In this document: positions 1 through 5,072 of the stretch, piece after piece
Position numbering within the stretch: position 1 is the stretch's first letter
Layout of the letters: each line of letters opens with the position of its first letter
Origin: Oxalobacteraceae bacterium
GTDB taxonomy: Bacteria; Pseudomonadota; Gammaproteobacteria; Burkholderiales; Burkholderiaceae_D
Assembly: GCA_947453015.1 (NCBI GenBank)
Contig: CANGFL010000061.1
Span: 1 to 7,339 of the forward strand
Direction of reading: 5' to 3'
Length of the DNA stretch: 7,339 bases
Notes under the pieces: model-generated
Databases searched by the model: none
What the model was told of the DNA's origin: nothing
What the model saw: the letters and a program-made list of their open reading frames with translations, nothing else
Program-made: the position numbers and the translations under genes

Positions 1-468
1 GTCTAGTCTGTGCACCAACTCCAAAAATTTGGCTTGCGGCCTGGCCGCCCGGAGTTGCTCGATAACGCCATGACTAATGCCCGATCCTCCATGCACTGCC
101 ACACCCGCAGGCTTATCGATGATCAGCAAGTGCTCATCTTCGAACAATATGGCAAATTCCATGGCGGGAACATGGGAATGTTCACGCTCAGCGATACGCA
201 TGGGCGGTACGCGCACCGTATCGCCCTCAACTAATCGATACGTGGCATCTATCCGCCCCTTGTTTACCCTAACCTGGCCGGAACGCAGGACTTGATAGAC
301 ATGACTTTTGGGTACGCCTTTGCAAATTCGTAGCAAAAAGTTATCAATTCGTTGCCCGGCTTGTTCAGAGTCAATCGTCAGCCATTGAACTGCGGGGCGA
401 TTTGATGATTCGGCAAGCTCGGCGCGAAACCTCGGGTCATTTTCGGAAAGCCTCGCTAAGTCATTCAT
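1..468 (-). CDS. rluC: RluC/RluA-family 23S rRNA pseudouridine synthase, N-terminal part (runs off the left edge)
   Basis: The enzyme isomerises specific uridines of 23S rRNA to pseudouridine in the cytoplasm. E. coli RluC modifies U955, U2504 and U2580; that specificity is assumed here from family and context. Reading the minus strand from an ATG at 468 gives 156 in-frame codons. After a variable N-terminus comes an S4 RNA-binding domain, about residues 39-88 (GQRIDNFL, GVPKSHVYQVLRSGQVRVN). The start of the catalytic domain follows, with DKPAGVAVHGGSG at 118-130 and HRLD at 153-156. The Asp of HRLD is the family's catalytic residue and its codon is bases 1-3, so the rest of the domain (about half the usual ~320 residues) lies outside. 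The ATG at 468 is the most upstream start: no ATG, GTG or TTG occurs in frame before the stop at 517-519. No Shine-Dalgarno precedes it. The gene is divergent from rne, as in many proteobacteria. RluD or RluA are less likely paralogues given that neighbour. Confidence 0.9.
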   Translation of the reverse strand, partial: MNDLARLSENDPRFRAELAESSNRPAVQWLTIDSEQAGQRIDNFLLRICKGVPKSHVYQVLRSGQVRVNKGRIDATYRLVEGDTVRVPPMRIAEREHSHVPAMEFAILFEDEHLLIIDKPAGVAVHGGSGISHGVIEQLRAARPQAKFLELVHRLD

Positions 469-657
469 TTTGAATATATAATCTGCAAAGCGATGTAAGT
501 CGCTGGGTGTGTAACATTAAAGAACGCATTCTACACAGGGGCATCTCTATCGGCCCCGTCTGTTTCGAGGTCCTCACACAATGAGCGCAGGTTTCGCTAA
601 CAAAGCGAATCCATGTAACTGGCGGCATTCTGTGATCCTCCTAGAGAATTCGATAGT

Positions 658-681
658 AAAGCTGTGCATGCAGGCTTTTTT
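658..681 (+). terminator. Terminator-like hairpin with T-tract in the rne upstream region (tentative)
   Basis: AAAGC at 658-662 pairs with GCTTT at 674-678. The stem continues as TG/CA (663-664 with 671-672) past a bulged G at 673, closing a six-base loop. An uninterrupted T6 covers 676-681, its first three bases shared with the stem. The shape is that of a weak intrinsic terminator or attenuator for plus-strand transcription starting further left. The stem is short, so this may be chance. Confidence 0.25.
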
Positions 682-869
682 GCGTTGTCAGGGTCGCACC
701 GAAGTTGCGATCGGACCGGACGCCAAATCGCCGGAAGCAAAAGCTAGGAAAGCAAGGATTAGTCTGGCAAGCCATTCTCAAGATGAAGGCTTGCTGGCAG
801 ATGCAACTGAATTAATTTGCTGATTGTGACGATAATGAGATTCCAACCAACGCTGGTTGAACAACGCCT

Positions 870-933
870 TCACACCAATGACAAGCCGCCAATCGGGGCT
901 GGTTTGTTGCTGCGTGATGGTGTGATCTTTTTT
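870..933 (+). terminator. Long imperfect hairpin followed by T6 in the rne leader (possible attenuator)
   Basis: A perfect 8-bp outer stem joins TCACACCA (870-877) to TGGTGTGA (918-925). After an asymmetric interior loop, ACAAGCC (881-887) pairs with GGTTTGT (901-907) with one G-U pair. Two bases after the outer stem comes T6 at 928-933. The stem plus T-tract is the geometry of an intrinsic terminator on the plus strand, about 190 bp before rne. The large interior makes it non-canonical, so it could instead be a stable leader fold, possibly an RNase E contact site. I am fairly sure of the pairing and unsure of the role. Confidence 0.35.
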
Positions 934-1056
934 CGTTAGTCGCAAAACCTCAGTTTCATCCTCGCCAAGTGCGACGAGCGTCAAATGCTCAGTCTGCACT
1001 TAACGGCAATATCCCTCTCCCGGCTTCTGCTCCCACGCGTGCATCCAATGATTTTT

Positions 1057-1088
1057 CCGCGCTAACAGACCTATAGTCTGCTAGCCGG
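1057..1088 (+). promoter_or_regulatory. Stable hairpin in the rne 5' leader
   Basis: CAGAC (1066-1070) pairs with GTCTG (1076-1080) around a CTATA loop. Beyond one A/C mismatch the stem continues as GCTA (1061-1064) with TAGC (1082-1085). Past a bulged C at 1060, CCG (1057-1059) pairs with CGG (1086-1088), giving 12 base pairs in all. It is preceded by an AT-rich single-stranded stretch (GATTTTT, 1050-1056) that fits the loose RNase E cleavage preference of purine-N before A/U-U-U. Its position just ahead of the rne ribosome-binding site suggests feedback control by RNase E. That role is inferred by analogy with E. coli, not from sequence similarity. Confidence 0.5.
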
Positions 1089-1093
1089 GCATG

Positions 1094-1107
1094 GGCCTTA
1101 TAAGGCC
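1094..1107 (+). promoter_or_regulatory. Palindrome/hairpin immediately 5' of the rne ribosome-binding site
   Basis: GGCCTTATAAGGCC is a perfect 14-bp palindrome. In RNA it can form a 5-bp stem with a UAUA tetraloop. It ends three bases before the Shine-Dalgarno and lies five bases after the larger hairpin at 1057-1088, so both could form and stack against the initiation region. As DNA it could also be an operator for a dimeric regulator; the RNA reading seems likelier given its place next to the start codon. Confidence 0.45.
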
Positions 1108-1109
1108 AC

Positions 1110-1113
1110 GGAG
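1110..1113 (+). promoter_or_regulatory. rne Shine-Dalgarno (GGAG)
   Basis: GGAG sits nine bases before the ATG at 1123. Together with the family-typical N-terminus [10 protein letters not shown] it fixes the rne start. Confidence 0.75.
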
Positions 1114-1122
1114 CCATACACA

Positions 1123-4047
1123 ATGAAACGCATGCTGTTTAATGCCACGCAACAGGAAGAGTTGCGCGTAGCAATCGTCGATGGGCAAAAGCTTATCGAC
1201 ATCGATATCGAGACCACCGGTCGCGAACAACGAAAATCCAATATCTACAAAGGCATCATCACCCGCATCGAGCCCTCGCTCGAAGCCTGTTTTGTCAACT
1301 ACGGTGAAGAACGTCACGGCTTCTTACCTTTTAAAGAAGTCGCGCGCAGCTATTTCCGCGAAGGCGTCGACATTCGCAACGCAAGCATCCGCGATGCCTT
1401 GCGTGAAGGCCAGGAAATTGTGGTGCAGGTTGAAAAAGAAGAGCGCGGCAACAAGGGCGCTGCCCTGACATCATTTATTTCTCTCGCCGGCCGCTATCTG
1501 GTCCTAATGCCTAACAACCCACGTGGTGGTGGCGTATCTCGCCGCGTTGAAGGCGAAGACCGACAAGAACTGCGCGAAGCGATGGATAAGCTCGATCTGC
1601 CACAAGGTATGTCCGTCATTGCTCGTACTGCCGGTATCGGTCGTAATGTCGATGAACTGCAGTGGGATTTAAATTACTTAATGCAGCTATGGCGTGCCAT
1701 TGATGGCGCCGGCAAATCTGCACCGGGTGCCTTCCTGATCTATCAGGAATCCTCACTCGTCATCCGCGCTATCCGCGACTACTTCCAGCCTGATATCGGT
1801 GAAATCCTCATCGATACCGATGACATCTTTGAACAAGCTCAGCAATTCATGAGCCACGTGATGCCGGATATGGCGCACAGAGTCAAACGCTATCGTGAAG
1901 AGGTGCCGCTGTTTTCGCGTTTTCAAATCGAACACCAAATCGAAAGCGCTTATTCGCGCACCGTACCACTGCCTTCTGGTGGCGCAATCGTTATCGATCA
2001 CACCGAAGCATTGGTATCGGTTGATGTGAACTCGGCGCGTTCTACGCGCGGCGGTGATATCGAAACCACGGCATTCAACACCAATCTAGAAGCGGCAGAT
2101 GAAGTCGCGCGTCAATTACGCCTGCGTGACTTGGGTGGCTTGATTGTGATCGACTTCATCGACATGGAGAATTCCAAGAATCAGCGTGAAGTTGAAAACC
2201 GTCTCAAAGATGCACTGCACTACGATCGTGCGCGCGTTCAGATGGGAAAAATTTCCCGCTTTGGCTTGATGGAACTCTCGCGTCAGCGACTGCGCCCTTC
2301 TCTCTCCGAAGGTAGTCACATCACCTGCCCACGTTGTAACGGCACTGGGCATATCCGCGATACCGAATCATCAGCATTGCAAGTCCTGCGTATCATTCAG
2401 GAAGAAGCGATGAAGGAAAACTCCGCCGCGATCCACGTGCAAGCCCCGGTGGATGTGGCTGCATTCCTGCTGAACGAAAAACGTGGCGAGATTTTGAAAA
2501 TCGAAACTCGTCATCGCGCCTCCGTGGTGCTGATTCCTAACAAGCACTTAGAGACACCGCACTACAAGCTTGATCGTATCAAGCACGATGATCCACGATT
2601 AGATGATCTGCAAGCCAGCTACAAATTGGCTGAAGAAGGCGACACCGATGTCGGTTATAGCAAGCGCAAAGAAGAAGAGCGCAAGCCACGTCAGGAAGCT
2701 GTCGTTAAATCGATCACGCCTGATCAACCCGCACCGATTGTTGAGCGTCGCGAAACTCGCGGACAAAGCAATGAGCAAGCCGCCGAAGGATTTCTGTCAC
2801 GTCTGTTTGGATTTTTCCGTAAAAAACCAGCAGCAGAAGCTCCGGCAGCAACGGGTTCAAAAAACAAAGATCGTGAACGTAGCGAGCGCGGCGGTCGCGG
2901 TCGTAATCGTTCCGGTCGTGGACGCGGACGTGACAAAACGGATGAACGTCCAGAGTCACGTGAAGCCAAGGATGCTCGAGATCCTAAAGCCAAGGAAATC
3001 AAAGAGCCACGTCAGCCCAAACCACCGCGTGAGCCTAAAGAGGCACGCGAACCCAAAGACGGTAATGAGCCACGCCGTGAACGCGGCAATCGTCAGCAGC
3101 GTGATGACAAGCGTCCGCTCGCCACCGATGAAAATACCAATCTTGTCAACGACAGTGCTTATCCAGTAAGTACACATCCCGTGTCTGCTTCAGCGGGTAG
3201 TGAACAACCGGTTCAGGCTGATCTGCTCACCAATCCTGGTGAAGAGTCAACGACGGATGCATCGGGTGAGCCACGTCGTCGTCGTCGTCGCGGTGGTCGC
3301 AATCGTAATCGTCGCGATCGTGATCAAGTCGATGGTAATCAGTCAGAGAATGCTGGTACAGACGAGTCAGGCTCGCATTCGCACGCTGATCACTCGGATC
3401 ACTCGGATCACTCCGAATCGAATACCGTAGAGGTGGTGCAGCAATTTATCGAGCACGCGAATGATCCGCGCCCAAGCTATACAACAGCAGCTCCCGTGAG
3501 TACTGCAGCAACGTACTCACCCGCGCCTACGTTTACTAGCGAAGCTGCTGCTACTTCTTATACCCCCGCGCCTGCATCTACAGTGACAGCCGAAGTTCCT
3601 GCGGTTGAGCCTAAGTACACTCAGGTTGATTCGCATACGCATTCGACTACAAGTACGCATCATGAGCATGATCACTCACATGATCACAAGCACGATGATC
3701 ATCATCATGCCCATGCTGAATCATCAACGGTAGAGGCCGCTCCAACACCGGCTCCGGTATTCGTACCTACGCCTGTGGCAGTCACTCCGGCACCTAGTCC
3801 AGCATCTGCTCCCGCAGCGGTGGCAGCGCCGGTATCAACTCCGGTCGCGCAGGCAGTCAGTCAACAGAGTTTGGATGAGGTATTGAAATCGGCAGGTCTG
3901 ACCATGGCAGTGACCAATCCCGACAAACTGCGTCAGGTACAAGAAGCATCCGCTGTGTCAGCGCCGCCAGTACGTACACCGCGTGAGCGCAAGCCCGCAG
4001 TGTCCGCACCATCGGAGCCGCTGGTACAAATCGAAACACAACGTTAA
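1123..4047 (+). CDS. rne: Ribonuclease E (degradosome endoribonuclease and scaffold)
   Basis: This single-strand-specific endonuclease starts mRNA decay and processes rRNA and tRNA precursors at the inner membrane. The 974-residue protein is complete. An S1 domain spans about 38-120; F57 and F67 match the E. coli RNA-binding aromatics, and ARTAG near 168 fits the 5'-end sensor. The DNase I-like catalytic domain has both Mg-binding aspartates, D301 (SVDVNSA) and D344 (VIDFIDM). CPRCNGTG gives the zinc-link cysteines C402 and C405. The low-complexity scaffold begins near 510. It contains a short amphipathic segment at 556-568 ([13 protein letters not shown]), likely the membrane anchor, and an RG-rich block at about 583-606. 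EPK/EPR repeats (625-660) and a second Arg block (718-734) follow. Later come His-rich stretches at 752-763 and 838-864, Pro/Ala linkers, and a tail from about 917 ([10 protein letters not shown] to [10 protein letters not shown]). The full scaffold and tail favour RNase E over RNase G. Helicase or PNPase docking sites cannot be assigned by eye. Confidence 0.97.
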   Translation: MKRMLFNATQQEELRVAIVDGQKLIDIDIETTGREQRKSNIYKGIITRIEPSLEACFVNYGEERHGFLPFKEVARSYFREGVDIRNASIRDALREGQEIVVQVEKEERGNKGAALTSFISLAGRYLVLMPNNPRGGGVSRRVEGEDRQELREAMDKLDLPQGMSVIARTAGIGRNVDELQWDLNYLMQLWRAIDGAGKSAPGAFLIYQESSLVIRAIRDYFQPDIGEILIDTDDIFEQAQQFMSHVMPDMAHRVKRYREEVPLFSRFQIEHQIESAYSRTVPLPSGGAIVIDHTEALVSVDVNSARSTRGGDIETTAFNTNLEAADEVARQLRLRDLGGLIVIDFIDMENSKNQREVENRLKDALHYDRARVQMGKISRFGLMELSRQRLRPSLSEGSHITCPRCNGTGHIRDTESSALQVLRIIQEEAMKENSAAIHVQAPVDVAAFLLNEKRGEILKIETRHRASVVLIPNKHLETPHYKLDRIKHDDPRLDDLQASYKLAEEGDTDVGYSKRKEEERKPRQEAVVKSITPDQPAPIVERRETRGQSNEQAAEGFLSRLFGFFRKKPAAEAPAATGSKNKDRERSERGGRGRNRSGRGRGRDKTDERPESREAKDARDPKAKEIKEPRQPKPPREPKEAREPKDGNEPRRERGNRQQRDDKRPLATDENTNLVNDSAYPVSTHPVSASAGSEQPVQADLLTNPGEESTTDASGEPRRRRRRGGRNRNRRDRDQVDGNQSENAGTDESGSHSHADHSDHSDHSESNTVEVVQQFIEHANDPRPSYTTAAPVSTAATYSPAPTFTSEAAATSYTPAPASTVTAEVPAVEPKYTQVDSHTHSTTSTHHEHDHSHDHKHDDHHHAHAESSTVEAAPTPAPVFVPTPVAVTPAPSPASAPAAVAAPVSTPVAQAVSQQSLDEVLKSAGLTMAVTNPDKLRQVQEASAVSAPPVRTPRERKPAVSAPSEPLVQIETQR
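3388..3414 (+). repeat. 9-bp tandem repeat (three copies, Asp-His-Ser) inside rne
   Basis: GATCACTCG occurs twice in a row, followed by GATCACTCC, encoding DHS three times at residues 756-764 of RNase E. The copies are almost identical at DNA level, which suggests recent duplication by slippage. They build the first His-rich patch. Confidence 0.8.
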
Positions 4048-4068
4048 TCTCTTGTTGTTTTCGCTTAT

Positions 4069-4102
4069 AAAAAAACCGCAGAGCGATCTGCGGTTTTTTT
4101 TT
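4069..4102. terminator. Bidirectional intrinsic terminator between rne and the Nudix gene
   Basis: CCGCAGA (4076-4082) pairs perfectly with TCTGCGG (4087-4093) around a GCGA tetraloop. A7 (4069-4075) precedes the stem and T9 (4094-4102) follows it, so either strand shows a GC-rich hairpin followed by U's. It lies 21 bp after the rne stop and 24 bp beyond the end of the convergent Nudix gene, so it can end both transcripts. Confidence 0.93.
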
Positions 4103-4126
4103 CGATCTCAATAAAGCGAATAAACA

Positions 4127-4690
4127 CTATCGCTTGGGCGGGGTCCATTCACCACGTTGAATCTTCTCCAACCAAAAAGCACCGATGATAGTTTTTACGT
4201 CAGTGATCTTTCCCGTTCTCACCCAGTCGAGTACGTCAGTAAACGGCACGCTAAACACATCGAGAAATTCGCCGACATCTAACTCTTGCTCGCCTTCAGA
4301 CAAACCTTTGGCTAAATAAATGTCCAGATGCTCATCCGAGTAAGCAATCGCATTATGTATGGTGCAAACATAGTGCCACTCAGTCGCCGTATACCCTGTT
4401 TCTTCCCGCAATTCACGTTGGGCGCAAAGTAACGGGTCTTCGTCATAATCTAATTTACCCGCTGGGAATTCTATGAACACTTGATCGTTGGGATAACGAA
4501 ACTGACGCTCCATCACCACTCGCCCATCATCAAACAAAGGAATAATGACGACCGCGCCCGGATGGCGAAAGTATTCACGTACCGCTTGCGTACCATCGGG
4601 CAAACGAACCTGATCACTGCGAAGCTTGATGAATGCGCCGTCGTAAACAAGCTCACTACTGATCGGTGATTCCGTCAGATGTTTGTCCAT
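4127..4690 (-). CDS. Nudix hydrolase, ADP-ribose pyrophosphatase-like
   Basis: Nudix hydrolases cleave nucleoside diphosphates linked to another group; this subgroup typically turns ADP-ribose into AMP and ribose 5-phosphate in the cytosol. With the ATG at 4690 the protein has 187 residues, usual for the family. The Nudix box is perfect: G78, E84, then R92-E93-L94-R95-E96-E97-T98-G99-Y100, with Mg-binding glutamates in REXXEE. EYFRHPGAVVIIP near 39-51 is typical of ADP-ribose pyrophosphatases. The ATG at 4690 is preferred because GGAG (4699-4696) lies five bases before it; a GTG at 4696 would overlap that site and add only two codons. It is the last gene of the nuo-side unit, 57 nt after the DUF2818-type gene, and ends at the shared terminator. 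After the box the protein reads HNAIAYSDE, without the proline often seen there in ADP-ribose enzymes, so the substrate is not certain. Confidence 0.88.
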   Translation of the reverse strand: MDKHLTESPISSELVYDGAFIKLRSDQVRLPDGTQAVREYFRHPGAVVIIPLFDDGRVVMERQFRYPNDQVFIEFPAGKLDYDEDPLLCAQRELREETGYTATEWHYVCTIHNAIAYSDEHLDIYLAKGLSEGEQELDVGEFLDVFSVPFTDVLDWVRTGKITDVKTIIGAFWLEKIQRGEWTPPKR

Positions 4691-4747
4691 CAGCACTCCG
4701 AGAGATGAAAAGAAATTGAGCGCAAACGTCGCCGCCGCGAAGCTCGC

Positions 4748-5059
4748 TTAGTCGGCGGACTGTTGCCGACGCAAATGGCGCCAGACGAAGCCTGGGAAAG
4801 CCAGAACCAGCATGAGGCAAATAGTTACGGTATAAAACTGCCAACCTTGAGGGAAGGCATTACCCGCCATAGATTCAAATCCACGCGCAATCCCCAGCAA
4901 AACAAAATACAAGACCAGCAATTCAAACAGACGAATAGCAAACGATTTAGGCGCACCTTTGGGTCGGTACACACCAAAAATAGAGTCGGTCGCAAAAGGA
5001 AAATTGGCCGCCACTGCCATCAAGAAAATGACTAACCAAGCAGCTGTTGAGGTATTCAT
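4748..5059 (-). CDS. Small inner-membrane protein of DUF2818 type, downstream of nuoN
   Basis: The function is unknown. The 103-residue protein has three hydrophobic segments, about 6-22, 42-60 and 73-93. The first loop carries YRPKGAPK and the C-terminus carries RHLRR, so by the positive-inside rule both face the cytoplasm and the N-terminus is periplasmic. I assign it to DUF2818, recalled as a family of about 100 residues found next to nuoN in Betaproteobacteria; this rests on length, topology and position rather than a search. It starts 13 nt after the nuoN stop and is almost certainly co-transcribed with it. No strong Shine-Dalgarno precedes the ATG, which fits translational coupling to nuoN. 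A role in assembly or stability of complex I is possible but only inferred from linkage. Confidence 0.8.
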   Translation of the reverse strand: MNTSTAAWLVIFLMAVAANFPFATDSIFGVYRPKGAPKSFAIRLFELLVLYFVLLGIARGFESMAGNAFPQGWQFYTVTICLMLVLAFPGFVWRHLRRQQSAD

Positions 5060-5072
5060 CGTGAATTCAGTT

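Larger units (their letters stand above)
469..1122. promoter_or_regulatory. rluC-rne divergent intergenic region containing the rne leader
   Basis: This 654-bp stretch separates the divergent rluC and rne starts. It holds no gene that I can support. Close to rluC is an AT-rich patch with a plus-strand TATAAT at 477-482, but no convincing -35 box at normal spacing on either strand, so I name no promoter. Small hairpins are visible at 538-557 (GGGGC/GCCCC) and 593-609 (TTCGCT/AGCGAA). Larger structures at 658-681, 870-933, 1057-1088 and 1094-1107 are listed separately. E. coli rne has a long 5' UTR whose hairpins let RNase E destabilise its own mRNA. A similarly long structured leader here is an inference from length and hairpins, not from sequence identity. 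A small ORF at 581-823 and a minus-strand GTG ORF at 778-999 resemble no family I know. Confidence 0.6.

Noticed and set aside
10..295. Two plus-strand ORFs at the left edge
   Set aside because: They lie antisense to the clear RluC reading frame with S4 and HRLD motifs.
808..836. Possible sigma-70 promoter with GATAAT at 831-836 before rne
   Set aside because: The hexamer is a good -10 match, but the bases at -35 distance (TGAATT) match poorly, so I do not call it.
778..999. 73-codon minus-strand ORF in the rluC-rne spacer
   Set aside because: It starts with GTG, its nearest purine-rich site is about 14 bases away, it runs through the 870-933 hairpin and it resembles no family I know.
2714..3002. 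Two overlapping minus-strand ORFs of 81 and 92 codons opposite the rne RG-rich block
   Set aside because: They are antisense shadows of repeated CGT/CGC codons and encode low-complexity Arg/Ser/Leu sequence.
2603..3169. 188-codon plus-strand ORF overlapping rne in another frame
   Set aside because: It lies wholly within the confirmed RNase E frame over the repetitive Arg/Lys/Pro scaffold; skewed codon composition there opens the alternative frame. No known domain and no reason to expect dual coding.
4691..4696. GTG at 4696 as the Nudix start
   Set aside because: It would overlap the GGAG that best serves the ATG at 4690, and adds only two residues.
4656..4844. 62-codon minus-strand ORF spanning the gap between the DUF2818-type and Nudix genes
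   Set aside because: It overlaps the ends of both supported genes in another frame and has no ribosome-binding site or recognisable sequence.
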